From NCBI RefSeq assembly GCF_013133795.1, contig NZ_JABGBN010000001.1, positions 62,001 to 126,000 of the forward strand: a stretch of 64,000 nucleotides of DNA, given 5' to 3'. Shown in pieces: positions 27,154 to 36,195 of this stretch. The notes under the pieces were generated by a model. That model was not told the origin of the DNA, did no database searches, and saw only the letters and a program-made list of their open reading frames with translations. Positions within the stretch are counted from its first letter, which is position 1, and the number at the start of each line of letters is the position of its first letter. This stretch comes from Pelistega suis (lineage in GTDB: Bacteria; Pseudomonadota; Gammaproteobacteria; Burkholderiales; Burkholderiaceae_B). The translations under genes and the position numbers were made by a program.

Positions 27154-28473
27154 ATGAAAAAGCAAGTTTTAGCAACAGCAGTCGCTTTAGGTACGTTATG
27201 GACAGGTACAGTTGTCTATGCTCAAGAGCAATTTGTACCGTTGATGACTTACCGTACGGGTTCATTTGCACCATTAGGTATTCCTTGGGCAGACGGTAAA
27301 ATTGACTATTTACGTCTTGTTAATGAGCGTGACGGCGGTGTTAATGGTGTCAAACTCCGTTTTGAAGAGTGTGAGACTGGCTATGCGACAGACCGTGGTG
27401 TTGAGTGTTATGAACGTCTAAAAAATGCTAACGGCGGTGCATCAGGTTTTGACTCTCAATCAACAGGGATTACCTTTGCGGTATCAGATAAAGCGCCTAT
27501 CGATAAAGTGACCATTCAAACAGTAGGTTATGGTCTATCACAATCAGCGGATGGTTCGGTTTTCAAATGGAACTTCCCATTATTGGGTACCTATTGGACA
27601 GCCGCTGATGTGATGATTCAAGATATCGCTCGTCGTGAAGGCGGTATGGATAAGCTTAAAGGTAAGAAAATTGCCTTGGTTCATCATGACTCTCCTTATG
27701 GTAAAGAACCTATCCCTCTTTTAAAAGCACGTGCAGAGGCAAATGGTTTTGAATTAATCATCTATCCAGTAGCTGCACCGGGTGTAGAGCAAAAATCTAC
27801 ATGGTTAAATATTCGTCAACGCCGTCCTGACTACGTCTTATTATGGAGTGCAGGTATTATGACACCGACGGCTATTCGTGAAGCTCAATCAACAGGCTAT
27901 GCGCGCGATAAGATGTATGGCATTTGGTGGGCAGGCTCTGAAAGTGATGTTAAGGATCTAGGTGCTGTGGCTAAGGGCTATAACACAGTCACCATCCATG
28001 ATACAGGGGATACCAGCGGCCGCGTATTCGAAGATATGCAAAAGCATGTATTTGATAAAGGTGTTGCGTCTAAAACAGACAGCTTTGGCACGATGGCGTA
28101 TAACCGTGGTATGGTGATTTCGATGCTACAAGTTGAGGCTATCCGTACAGCACAAGAAAAATTTGGTGTTGGCAAACATATGACACCAGAGCAAGTACGT
28201 TGGGGCTTCGAAAACTTGAACTTAACCGAAGAGCGTTTAAAAGAAATCGGTTTTGATAAGATGGTTCGTCCAGTTCAAACATCATGCGCTAACCATATGG
28301 GTACTGACTGGGCGCGTATTCGTCAATGGGACGGTGCGAAGTTTGTCTTAACGTCTGATAACTGGTTCCAAGCAGATAAATCATTCGTTGATCCATTAGT
28401 GAAATCAGAAGCTGAAAAATACGCAGCTGAGAAGAAAGTTGAAAAACGTGATTGTTCTGTTGAACAGTCTTAA
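27154..28473 (+). CDS. ABC transporter periplasmic substrate-binding protein (Liv type)
   Basis: A 439-residue exported binding protein. A signal peptide is visible (MKK, hydrophobic stretch, likely cut after VYA at about residue 23). The mature part has the Leu/Ile/Val-binding-protein fold (periplasmic-binding type 1): TYWTAADVMIQDIARREGG near 149 and KKIALVHHDSPYGKEP near 170. It is longer than LivK (about 370). It has the strongest ribosome-binding site of the operon, fitting the excess of binding protein over permease. The ligand is unknown; I infer an aromatic or fatty acid from the two flanking ligases. Confidence 0.88.
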   Translation: MKKQVLATAVALGTLWTGTVVYAQEQFVPLMTYRTGSFAPLGIPWADGKIDYLRLVNERDGGVNGVKLRFEECETGYATDRGVECYERLKNANGGASGFDSQSTGITFAVSDKAPIDKVTIQTVGYGLSQSADGSVFKWNFPLLGTYWTAADVMIQDIARREGGMDKLKGKKIALVHHDSPYGKEPIPLLKARAEANGFELIIYPVAAPGVEQKSTWLNIRQRRPDYVLLWSAGIMTPTAIREAQSTGYARDKMYGIWWAGSESDVKDLGAVAKGYNTVTIHDTGDTSGRVFEDMQKHVFDKGVASKTDSFGTMAYNRGMVISMLQVEAIRTAQEKFGVGKHMTPEQVRWGFENLNLTEERLKEIGFDKMVRPVQTSCANHMGTDWARIRQWDGAKFVLTSDNWFQADKSFVDPLVKSEAEKYAAEKKVEKRDCSVEQS

Positions 28474-28541
28474 TCATTGATGCAATGAGAGGGTGGGTGT
28501 GTAGTAATACATACTCACCTTATAAAAGCAAAGGATTTTTT

Positions 28542-29378
28542 ATGACAAACACGCAAACTGTTGATACACAAGCACCTAAAGTTTTACTTGATGTAAACGG
28601 TATTGAGGTGATTTATAACCATGTGATTTTAGTGCTACGAGGAGTCTCTTTAGTCGTGCCAGAGGGAAAAATTGTTGCTTTATTAGGTGCTAATGGTGCT
28701 GGCAAAACAACGACCTTAAGAGCAATCTCTAACTTGTTGCACAGTGAGCGTGGTCAAGTGACCAAGGGCAGTATTACTTATCGTGGAGAGCGTATCGAGG
28801 ATATGACGCCAGCGGATTTGGTAAAACGAGGCGTTATCCAAGTAATGGAAGGGCGTCATTGTTTTGGTCATTTAAGTATCGAAGAAAACCTATTAACAGG
28901 GGCTTATACACGCAATGCTAGTAAAGGTGAGATTGAAGCCTCATTAGATATGGTGTATCAATATTTCCCTCGCCTTAAACAACGTCGTACTAGTCAGGCG
29001 GGTTATACCTCTGGTGGTGAGCAGCAGATGGCAGCGATTGGGCGTGCGCTAATGGCAAATCCTAATATGATTTTATTAGACGAGCCGTCAATGGGTCTAG
29101 CACCACAAATTGTAGAAGAGATTTTTGAGATTGTGCGTGATTTAAATACACGCGAAAAAGTGAGTTTCCTACTAGCCGAACAAAATACCAATATCGCTTT
29201 ACGTTATGCTGACTACGGTTATATTCTAGAAAGTGGTCGTGTGATGATGGACGGGACGGCCGAAGATTTAGCCAATAATGAAGACGTTAAAGAGTTCTAT
29301 CTAGGTTTAGACAGCGGTAATCGCAAGAGCTTTAAGGATACGAAGTTCTATCGTCGCCGTAAGCGTTGGTTAGCCTAG
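28542..29378 (+). CDS. Branched-chain-amino-acid-type ABC transporter ATPase (LivF type)
   Basis: A 278-residue ABC ATPase with Walker A GANGAGKTT at 49-57, a TSGGEQQMAAIGRALM signature near 165, and Walker B MILLDEPSMGLAP near 185. A C-terminal extension of about 25 residues (KSFKDTKFYRRRKRWLA) is basic and longer than in E. coli LivF (237 residues). Start at ATG 28542, with AAGGA seven bases upstream; the frame is open further upstream but without ribosome-binding sequence. Confidence 0.92.
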   Translation: MTNTQTVDTQAPKVLLDVNGIEVIYNHVILVLRGVSLVVPEGKIVALLGANGAGKTTTLRAISNLLHSERGQVTKGSITYRGERIEDMTPADLVKRGVIQVMEGRHCFGHLSIEENLLTGAYTRNASKGEIEASLDMVYQYFPRLKQRRTSQAGYTSGGEQQMAAIGRALMANPNMILLDEPSMGLAPQIVEEIFEIVRDLNTREKVSFLLAEQNTNIALRYADYGYILESGRVMMDGTAEDLANNEDVKEFYLGLDSGNRKSFKDTKFYRRRKRWLA

Positions 29379-29395
29379 TATTGGGGGCGAGAATA

Positions 29396-30673
29396 ATGTC
29401 TAAAGATTTTTATGACTCCCAAGAAACTTTATCAGCAGAAGAGCGAGAGTTACAGCTATTTAGCGTTTTGCGTGATAATTTAAGACAGCTCGGAGATAAG
29501 GTGCCTGCCTTGGCTAAGCAAATCGAGGGCATTAATATCTCTAACTTGAATAGTCGAGCGGATTTGGCCGCGATTCCTGTTATACGTAAGTATGAGCTAT
29601 TAAAGGCGCAGACAGAAGCGAGACAAACGTTAGCCGCTACTGATGATGAGAAGCAGCGGATTTTTGGTGGATTTTCAGCCGTTGGTTGGGGGCAGGCTGC
29701 GCGTGTTTTTTGCTCTCCGGGCCCTATTTTTGAACCCGAAGTCGCACGTACCGATTATTGGCGTATGGCACGTGCTTTATATGCTGCCGGTGTTCGTAAA
29801 GGGATGCTAGTGCATAATTGCTTTGCCTACCACTTTACACCCGCGGGTTCGATGTTTGAGAGTGCTGCTTTAGCCATTGGGGCGACTGTATTTCCTGCAG
29901 GTGTGGGACAGACAGAAATGCAAGTCACTGCCATTCATGATTTAAAACCTCATGCTTATACAGGGACACCTAGCTTTTTACGGATTATTATTGAAAAAGC
30001 GGAAGAACTTGGTGTGGATATTTCCTCGATTAAGCATGCTTTATTTTCTGCTGAAGCCTTTCCTCCTTCATTGCAAAAATGGTTTGCTGACAAGGGGGTT
30101 GATGGTTATCAGGCGTATGGTACGGCAGATTTAGGCTTAATCGCGTATGAAACAAAAGCGCGTGACGGTTTAGTGATTGCAGAAGATATTATTCTGGAGA
30201 TTGTCAAACCGGGTACCAATGACCCTGTGCCCGACGGCGAAGTAGGCGAGGTTGTCGTCACCACACTCAATCCAGACTATCCTTTATTACGATTTGGTAC
30301 GGGTGATTTATCGGTCATTATGCCAGGGAACTCTCCTTGTGGACGTACGAATCGACGGATTAAAGGTTGGATGGGACGTGCGGATCAATCCGTTAAAGTG
30401 AGAGGGGCGATGGTTCATCCGAGTTTAGTTGATAAGGTGGTAAAACGTCATCCTGAGATTAAGCGAGCTCGCCTAGTCGTGACAGGAGCAACAGGTAAAG
30501 ATGAGGTGAGTTTATTTGTAGAAACTAAACAAACACCTAGCGATACCTTGACTGCCGCTATTTTGGAGTCGATTAAAGAGTTTATTAAGCTACGTACGGC
30601 GGTTGTTTATAAGAATGAGGGTGAGATTAAGAATGATGGTCTAGTGATTGAAGATGCACGTTCTTATGATTAA
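29396..30673 (+). CDS. Phenylacetate-CoA ligase-like adenylate-forming enzyme
   Basis: A 425-residue member of the PaaK branch of the adenylate-forming superfamily (PaaK itself about 440). Segments typical of the branch are AYTGTPSFLRIIIEKAEELG near 191, YQAYGTADLGLIAYE, and the C-terminal GWMGRADQSVKVRGAMVHPS. The usual P-loop SSGTTGKP is replaced by GGFSAVGWGQ near 86-95, so adenylation chemistry may differ or be impaired. Last gene of the operon, 17 bases after the LivF-type gene. None of the paa oxygenase genes is nearby. Confidence 0.8.
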   Translation: MSKDFYDSQETLSAEERELQLFSVLRDNLRQLGDKVPALAKQIEGINISNLNSRADLAAIPVIRKYELLKAQTEARQTLAATDDEKQRIFGGFSAVGWGQAARVFCSPGPIFEPEVARTDYWRMARALYAAGVRKGMLVHNCFAYHFTPAGSMFESAALAIGATVFPAGVGQTEMQVTAIHDLKPHAYTGTPSFLRIIIEKAEELGVDISSIKHALFSAEAFPPSLQKWFADKGVDGYQAYGTADLGLIAYETKARDGLVIAEDIILEIVKPGTNDPVPDGEVGEVVVTTLNPDYPLLRFGTGDLSVIMPGNSPCGRTNRRIKGWMGRADQSVKVRGAMVHPSLVDKVVKRHPEIKRARLVVTGATGKDEVSLFVETKQTPSDTLTAAILESIKEFIKLRTAVVYKNEGEIKNDGLVIEDARSYD

Positions 30674-30736
30674 GTTATCCTATGAATAAAGAATAGGCAC
30701 CTTGTTCAAATAAACTAGGCTCATCTTAAATGAGCT

Positions 30737-30776
30737 AACCCCCCATAAGTTAAGCATCAACTAACTATGGGGGGTG
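30737..30776. terminator. Long hairpin at the end of the ligase/Liv operon
   Basis: ACCCCCCATA (30738-30747) pairs with TATGGGGGGT (30766-30775), and AGTTA/TAACT extend the stem with one bulge. No T tract follows on either strand, so termination may need help, or the structure may protect 3' ends of both convergent transcripts. Confidence 0.5.
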
Positions 30777-30818
30777 TGAGTAAATATCGGTGGTTTTGCA
30801 CCAATAAGCCGAGAGGAC

Positions 30819-31448
30819 TTATTTACCGAGTAATTTATAGGCTTCAAACCAGTCTTGCATAGGTGATAAGCCTGCGCCAGCCGTAAGTGTACTATGACCT
30901 AGGCACGCCACAGGGTAGCTAGGTTTAGGTTGTTGCTGGAAGTGCATTTGTACAGAGTAATCCGCTATACGCGTAAAGGCACAAAAAATAGGGCTTTCTG
31001 CAACGCTAAAATTAGGGATAGCATTAATCGTTTGTTTTACACAGGCAAGATGATCACCACAGGCTACCTTAATACTGCGCAACCATTCTGAATGTAGCTG
31101 AGCTTTTTGATCTAAGGGCATATTAGGGGTTTGTTGTTCTGCCAACGCTGTCGCTAAATCACTAGGGGATTTTTGTTGTGCCGCTACCTGTAATGCCAAA
31201 CGATAAGGATTACGAACTGTTTTATCGACTACGTTGACGTTTTCTGTACAGTTAGAAGGCAGATTAAGCTTACTTTGATTATTCGCCAACTGAGCACCTA
31301 AAGTAACGAGACTTTTAAATTGCTCATCATTAATTTCACTAGGCGCTTTGCAGGCAAATTCCACAGCACTTTCGGCTTGTGCACAGGCCACAAATAAAGT
31401 GGACGTTAGTGCAAGGGCAAGGGATTGGATAGAGAGTATTTTCATCAT
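30819..31448 (-). CDS. Exported protein of unknown function
   Basis: A 209-residue protein I do not recognise. It has a Sec signal peptide: [16 protein letters not shown], likely cut after AQA near residue 24, so it should be periplasmic. A Cys lies at residue 21 but the context (F-V-A-C) is a poor lipobox. The mature part has six or seven Cys, among them paired ones in CGDHLACVKQ and CAFTRIADY, so disulfides are likely. Glutamine- and alanine-rich, with no membrane segment. Its start codon overlaps the def stop by one base (TAATG), so it is translationally coupled to def. Confidence 0.6.
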   Translation of the reverse strand: MMKILSIQSLALALTSTLFVACAQAESAVEFACKAPSEINDEQFKSLVTLGAQLANNQSKLNLPSNCTENVNVVDKTVRNPYRLALQVAAQQKSPSDLATALAEQQTPNMPLDQKAQLHSEWLRSIKVACGDHLACVKQTINAIPNFSVAESPIFCAFTRIADYSVQMHFQQQPKPSYPVACLGHSTLTAGAGLSPMQDWFEAYKLLGK

Positions 31449-31954
31449 TACATATTCTGGCGAGCTTGTTTTTTAATCTTTGTCTTAATGCGACTTTGCT
31501 TTAAAGGGGATAAGCGTTCGACAAACACTTTGCCTAAAAGATGATCAAGTTCATGTTGTACGCAGACGGCGAGTAGACCATCGGCATGGAATTCATATTC
31601 TTCACCTTTTTCGTTAAGGGCGCGAACCTTGACTTCGGCATGGCGATCCACTTTGTCATAGATACTGGGTACAGAAAGACAGCCCTCTTCGTAGACAATC
31701 ATTTCTTCACTACGCCAGATAATCTCGGGATTAATGAGTACACGTAGCTGATTACCTTCTTCTGACACATCAATCACAACAACACGCTCATGCACATCTA
31801 CTTGGGTGGCAGCCAAACCGACACCTGAAGCTTCGTACATCGTTTCTGCCATATCTTTAACCAATTGACGAATACGGTCATCAATTTGTTCAACAGGTTT
31901 TGCCACAATCTGTAGACGAGGATCAGGAAAATGTAGAATAGGAAGAAGTGCCAT
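31448..31954 (-). CDS. def: Peptide deformylase
   Basis: A 168-residue deformylase of normal length that removes the N-formyl group from new proteins. All three motifs are intact: GVGLAATQ (44-51), EGCLS with metal ligand Cys92, and HELDH with His134 and His138 as ligands and Glu135 as catalyst. Its usual partner fmt is not adjacent but lies at 36.2 kb on the other strand. It is divergent from dprA, as in many proteobacteria. Confidence 0.96.
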   Translation of the reverse strand: MALLPILHFPDPRLQIVAKPVEQIDDRIRQLVKDMAETMYEASGVGLAATQVDVHERVVVIDVSEEGNQLRVLINPEIIWRSEEMIVYEEGCLSVPSIYDKVDRHAEVKVRALNEKGEEYEFHADGLLAVCVQHELDHLLGKVFVERLSPLKQSRIKTKIKKQARQNM

Positions 31955-31985
31955 AAGTAATTGAAACCAATAGGATAAAGATTAG

Positions 31986-32014
31986 ATTATAGTAGAAATA
32001 CGAATGGACAAGTT
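31986..32014 (-). promoter_or_regulatory. Possible promoter of def
   Basis: A perfect TATAAT (31991-31986) is seen on the minus strand; the -35 box is weak (AACTTG at 32014-32009 with a 17-base spacer). Transcription would begin about 25 bases before the def ATG. Confidence 0.35.
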
Positions 32015-32027
32015 AATACTCCTATCA

Positions 32028-32055
32028 TCAACAGAAATGATTTTGTCCTTATAAT
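32028..32055 (+). promoter_or_regulatory. Probable promoter of dprA
   Basis: TATAAT at 32050-32055 with TCAACA at 32028-32033 and a 16-base spacer. AAGGA (32071-32075) then precedes the dprA ATG at 32084. Confidence 0.45.
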
Positions 32056-32083
32056 TAAAAGAATACATCAAAGGACTGTTTTT

Positions 32084-33232
32084 ATGCAAAATAATGCCTT
32101 AATTGCTCATTCAGAAACTGAGTTATATGCTTGGTTGCGTTTAACCTTGGAGCCGGGTATTGGTTCTGTAGGAGCTAAGAATTTATTAGCCCGCTTTGGT
32201 TTGCCACAACAAATTTTTGAGGCAAAGTTTACGGAGTTAATGTCTATCGTGGGTGAAAAACTAGCGTTGCAATTAAGAGAGCCTTGTTCTTTAGCCATTC
32301 AAGAGCAGATTAATAAAACAGTGGAGTGGCTACAAAAAGACCCTGAGCATCATATTCTTACTTTAGCGGATAATGCTTATCCGCAGAGTTTATTAGATAC
32401 CCATGATCCCCCTATTTTATTGTATCTGGATGGTCAGATAGAGGTTTTTCAGAAACAAGCGATTGCCATTGTTGGAGCAAGGCATGCTACTTTGGGTGGA
32501 GAACAAAATGCGCATGCCTTTGCTAAGTATCTTGCACAGCAAGATTGGTGCGTTATTAGTGGGTTAGCAAAAGGGATTGACGCAGCTGCTCATGAGGGGG
32601 CATTGGCCTCTGGACAGTTTGGCGCTACTATCGCAGTGATGGGTACAGGAATTAATCGTATTTATCCTGCTGAGCATCGTGATTTGGCGTGGCAGATTAA
32701 AAAAAATGGCGCTTTGATTAGTGAGTTCCCTTTGGATACGCGTTCCGCTGCACATCATTTTCCAATGCGTAATCGCATTGTGGCTGGTTTATCTCGAGGT
32801 GTCGTGGTGGTAGAGGCAGCTCAAAAAAGCGGTTCTTTAATTACCGCAAGATTGGCAGGCGACTTGGGGAAAGAGATTTTTGCCATACCGGGTTCTATCC
32901 ACTCGCCATTATCGCGGGGCTGTCATCAGCTGATTCGCCAAGGCGCCAAACTCGTCGAAACAGGGCAAGATATTTTTGAGGAATTGGGGCATCCTGTGCG
33001 TGTGGCAGCACCTCAGCCAGATGAAATTTCCCAGAAGAAAGGGGATATCCCTATTGAGTTTCAGCAAATTTTGGCTATGATAGGGTTTGACCCAATAGTA
33101 CCGGCCGTCTTACAAGAAAAATTAGCCATAGATGACGCACAGATGAGTCAATTATTAATCGCTATGGAATTGCAAGGGTTGATTGTTCGTTTGGTGGATG
33201 GGCGTTATCAGCAAAAACACGGCACAGCATAA
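32084..33232 (+). CDS. dprA: DNA processing protein DprA
   Basis: A 382-residue DprA/Smf. It loads RecA onto incoming single-stranded DNA during natural transformation. The Rossmann-like core (about 85-300) contains AIVGARHATLGG near 129, SGLAKGIDAAAHEGAL near 161 and FPMRNRIVAGLSRGVVVVEA near 226; an N-terminal SAM-like helical part (ARFGLP) and a C-terminal winged helix (about 315-375) flank it. With comF at 47 kb it suggests competence, though both genes also occur in non-competent bacteria. The mvaB-like gene follows 12 bases later. Confidence 0.93.
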   Translation: MQNNALIAHSETELYAWLRLTLEPGIGSVGAKNLLARFGLPQQIFEAKFTELMSIVGEKLALQLREPCSLAIQEQINKTVEWLQKDPEHHILTLADNAYPQSLLDTHDPPILLYLDGQIEVFQKQAIAIVGARHATLGGEQNAHAFAKYLAQQDWCVISGLAKGIDAAAHEGALASGQFGATIAVMGTGINRIYPAEHRDLAWQIKKNGALISEFPLDTRSAAHHFPMRNRIVAGLSRGVVVVEAAQKSGSLITARLAGDLGKEIFAIPGSIHSPLSRGCHQLIRQGAKLVETGQDIFEELGHPVRVAAPQPDEISQKKGDIPIEFQQILAMIGFDPIVPAVLQEKLAIDDAQMSQLLIAMELQGLIVRLVDGRYQQKHGTA

Positions 33233-33244
33233 TTAGGAGATTAT

Positions 33245-34162
33245 ATGCAAGTATCTAAAGTAAAAATAGTAGAAGTAGGTCCTCGTGATGGATTACAAAA
33301 TGAAAAAGAGTTTGTACCGACAGAAGTCAAAGTAGAGTTAATTAATCGACTGACGGATGCCGGTTTTCCCAATATTGAGGCAGCTTCTTTCGTTTCCCCT
33401 AAGTGGGTGCCGCAAATGGCGGATGGTGCAGAAGTCATGGAGCAGATTACACGCAAGCAAGGGGTTATTTACTCTGTATTGACACCTAATTTAAAAGGCT
33501 TTGAGGGGGCAGTTGCTGCTAAAGCGGATGAGGTCGTAATTTTTGGTGCAGCGAGTGAGGCGTTTTCTCAGAAAAATATTAACTGTTCCATTGCTGAGTC
33601 TATTGCACGTTTTGAGCCTGTCGCGGAGGCAGCTTTAGCACAAGGGATTCGTCTGCGTGCGAGTATTAGTACCGCATTTGGTTGTCCTTATCAAGGTGAG
33701 GTTCCTATTGACGCTGTACTTGATGTGGTTAAACGGATGAAAGCTTTAGGGGTGCAAGAGTTTGATATTGCTGATACGATTGGCGTGGGCACGGCGGGTC
33801 AAGTTTATGAGGTGATGTCTAGAGTGACCGAAATTGTGGATCCTAAGCAGGTAGCAGGTCATTTTCATGATACCTATGGTCAGGCCTTAGCAAATATTCT
33901 GTCAGCGATGCGTGCAGGTATTCAGATTTTCCATTCTTCCGTTGCGGGCTTGGGAGGCTGTCCTTATGCTAAAGGTGCAACAGGCAATGTAGCAACTGAA
34001 GATGTGCTTTATATGTTGCATGGTATGGGGATTGAAACAGGCATTAATTTGGATAAGGTAATTGAGGCAGGTGATTTTATTTCTCGACATCTGAATCGTG
34101 CCAATGCGAGTCGTGTCGGTCGTGCCATTTTAACCAAACGGGCTAATGCGGCATGTAGCTAA
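33245..34162 (+). CDS. mvaB: Hydroxymethylglutaryl-CoA lyase
   Basis: A 305-residue TIM-barrel lyase of the HMGL/DRE family. It splits HMG-CoA into acetoacetate and acetyl-CoA, the last step of leucine breakdown. Motifs: GPRDGLQNE (12-20) with catalytic Arg14 and Asp15, metal ligands His206 and His208 in GHFHDT, and the signature GLGGCPYAKGATGN with Cys239. ATTAGGAGATTAT precedes the ATG. It is probably co-transcribed with dprA, although the roles are unrelated. Confidence 0.92.
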   Translation: MQVSKVKIVEVGPRDGLQNEKEFVPTEVKVELINRLTDAGFPNIEAASFVSPKWVPQMADGAEVMEQITRKQGVIYSVLTPNLKGFEGAVAAKADEVVIFGAASEAFSQKNINCSIAESIARFEPVAEAALAQGIRLRASISTAFGCPYQGEVPIDAVLDVVKRMKALGVQEFDIADTIGVGTAGQVYEVMSRVTEIVDPKQVAGHFHDTYGQALANILSAMRAGIQIFHSSVAGLGGCPYAKGATGNVATEDVLYMLHGMGIETGINLDKVIEAGDFISRHLNRANASRVGRAILTKRANAACS

Positions 34163-34203
34163 TGCTATACTTGACGCTTTTATAGTCATAGGATAGACCT
34201 GTT

Positions 34204-34680
34204 ATGATGATTTTTACCCCGTTGACTGCAGAGGAGCAGGCACAAATTAAAGCAACTATAGGTCGTTTGCCCATTAGTGGTGATGCTTGGCCAAAATGGG
34301 TAAAAGCGGCTGCAGTACTGATGCTAGTGGTGATTGTGATTCAAACAGGTCTGGCGATTTCAAAAGTAGGGTTTGATAGTCTTAAGAATATTGGGGGTTT
34401 GACTATTCTTATTGTATTTATTGCCTTATTGGTTATCACATACTATATGGTTAAGGCAAAAACAACCATCTCAGAAAAGGGTTTGCATCAGACATGGATT
34501 ACGCAACGAGAAGTCAAATGGGAAGATGTGACGTTTGCGAAGTTTGTGCCGCTTTTAGCTTCTAAGCGCCTCGTTGTTTTTGTTAAAAAAGGCCGCCCTG
34601 TGGTATTTCAAGGCGGCACGAAGGAATTACAAATCGCTTTTGCCCATATCTCACTGCAATTTAAAAATCGCAATGTTTAA
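34204..34680 (+). CDS. Small membrane protein of unknown function
   Basis: A 158-residue protein with two membrane segments (about 33-52 and 64-84) after a soluble N-terminus, then about 70 residues that look like the beta-rich PH-like tail seen in many bacterial membrane proteins: KTTISEKGLHQTWI, then REVKWEDVTFAKFVPL and RLVVFVKKGRPVVF. I infer the PH-like fold from the alternating strand pattern and give no function. It lies 41 bases after mvaB and is convergent with the 105-residue gene. Confidence 0.65.
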   Translation: MMIFTPLTAEEQAQIKATIGRLPISGDAWPKWVKAAAVLMLVVIVIQTGLAISKVGFDSLKNIGGLTILIVFIALLVITYYMVKAKTTISEKGLHQTWITQREVKWEDVTFAKFVPLLASKRLVVFVKKGRPVVFQGGTKELQIAFAHISLQFKNRNV

Positions 34681-34709
34681 AATGCAGTGAAGAAGATAGA
34701 ATAAGTCGA

Positions 34710-35027
34710 TTATTTTTCGATAGGTTTTAAGACTAATTTCAAGTTTTTTGAAATAACATTAAGTAATAAATCGATATTCGGGTGATGGCCGACATTCTTT
34801 TTGGCCTCTTCAACGTGTTCAGCGAACCAAGTGATTCCTTGTTCTGCTGACGTGGCATTTAATTGATGGTTAAACTTCGTTGCCAGAGCATAATAAAGTT
34901 TAAGAGAGCCTAATTTGCCTTCAACAGCAGGAATATGGTGGACAGTATCACCCTTTTCATTAAGAATATCTAATCCTGATAAATGATCAATGCTTGGAAA
35001 TGTGGCTAAATAATCTTTGAACTGCAT
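34710..35027 (-). CDS. Conserved hypothetical protein, possibly DUF2322
   Basis: A 105-residue soluble protein. I recall similar small proteins in Neisseria and Burkholderiales, filed I believe as DUF2322; the LSGLDILNEKGDTVHHIPAV and KLGSLKLYYALATKF segments are the conserved-looking parts. No motif suggests a catalytic role. GGAAGAAATT precedes the ATG. It is convergent with the small membrane protein gene and follows the cation efflux gene on the same strand after 73 bases. Confidence 0.6.
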   Translation of the reverse strand: MQFKDYLATFPSIDHLSGLDILNEKGDTVHHIPAVEGKLGSLKLYYALATKFNHQLNATSAEQGITWFAEHVEEAKKNVGHHPNIDLLLNVISKNLKLVLKPIEK

Positions 35028-35100
35028 AATTTCTTCCTTTGTATTCTGATAATGGCTATTTTACTACGCCCAGCGAAGGTGATCGTAGGGATATGACGCT

Positions 35101-36003
35101 TTAGATGGGGTCAAAGTGAGTGACTACTTCAATAATATTATGTTTCTTGGATTTTAAGCGATTACTCACGTCTAAAGCTATCTCATGAGCCTCTTTTACA
35201 GACATAGTCCCGGGGAATTCAAGGTGTACATCAATATGCGTAAAATCACCTGATTTGCGGGTGCGCAAATGATGAAATCCTGAAATACCTGGTGTGCTTA
35301 TAATGGTCTGCTCAATGAGTTTGCGTTCTTCTTCATCTGTGGCATGGTCACTTAATTGATGTATAGATTTCCATGTAAACTCGCCACCCATTTTAGTAAT
35401 CATAGCGCCTACAATAATAGAAGCAACAATATCTGCCCAATTGATACCCACGAGATTAGCGGCAATTGCAATTAAAACAATGAGTGAAGATAAAGCATCT
35501 GAGCGTGCATGCCATGCATTGACAATTAACATAGAGGAGTCTACCTTCTTACCGACAGCGAGTAAATAGCGAAAAAGAAGCTCTTTGGCAATTAAGACGA
35601 TGCCGGCGACGATTAACGCCGAATAGTGAATTGCAGGGAGATTTGCCGTGCCACTTAGTAAGCGTTCGCCACCATTCCAAATCATGCTGACACCTACCGC
35701 GAGTAAAAGTAAACCAATAAAAAGACTGGCAATATTTTCAAAGCGATAATGCCCATAGGGATGACTTTCATCGGCAGGTGAGTCTGAGAATTTATTTGCA
35801 ATGAGTACCGCAAAGTCTGACACTAAATCTGATAGAGAATGGATGGCATCTGAAATTAAGGCGGTGGAGGCGGAGAAAATGCCAATAATAATTTGTGCAA
35901 TACTGAGTAGTAAATTCACTATCACACTCACCCAAGTGGATTTGGATGCCGCACGTTTACGTGCTAGGGCTAAATTGTCTTGGTGGACGGGAATGCTTTC
36001 CAT
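35101..36003 (-). CDS. Cation diffusion facilitator (FieF/CzcD-type metal efflux protein)
   Basis: A 300-residue CDF protein with six membrane segments (about 20-215) and a cytoplasmic C-terminal domain. The two metal-site motifs are visible: SDAIHSLSDLVSDF near residue 52 (D-x3-H-x2-D-x3-D) and HARSDALSSLIV near 163 (H-x3-D). It exports Zn2+, Fe2+ or related ions in exchange for protons; the first-site pattern D-H-D-D does not settle which. AAAAAGGACTT precedes the ATG. The 192-base spacer to fmt shows TATAAA/TATATA runs but no promoter I can assign. Confidence 0.88.
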   Translation of the reverse strand: MESIPVHQDNLALARKRAASKSTWVSVIVNLLLSIAQIIIGIFSASTALISDAIHSLSDLVSDFAVLIANKFSDSPADESHPYGHYRFENIASLFIGLLLLAVGVSMIWNGGERLLSGTANLPAIHYSALIVAGIVLIAKELLFRYLLAVGKKVDSSMLIVNAWHARSDALSSLIVLIAIAANLVGINWADIVASIIVGAMITKMGGEFTWKSIHQLSDHATDEEERKLIEQTIISTPGISGFHHLRTRKSGDFTHIDVHLEFPGTMSVKEAHEIALDVSNRLKSKKHNIIEVVTHFDPI

Positions 36004-36195
36004 CGTTGAAGTCCTTTTTACCTCTGTTGTATTGAGAGATGGTTACTTTATATATTTATAATGCATTAATCCTTAAGGAAGTCTTAAAATTGAGGAAAAG
36101 TGAAGATTTAGTAATGTAGAATTATTCTCAGTTTATAAAAAAGATTTGATGTATCTTTGCCACGATGAGAGTAAGGATACTTTAGTAAGAGAAGA

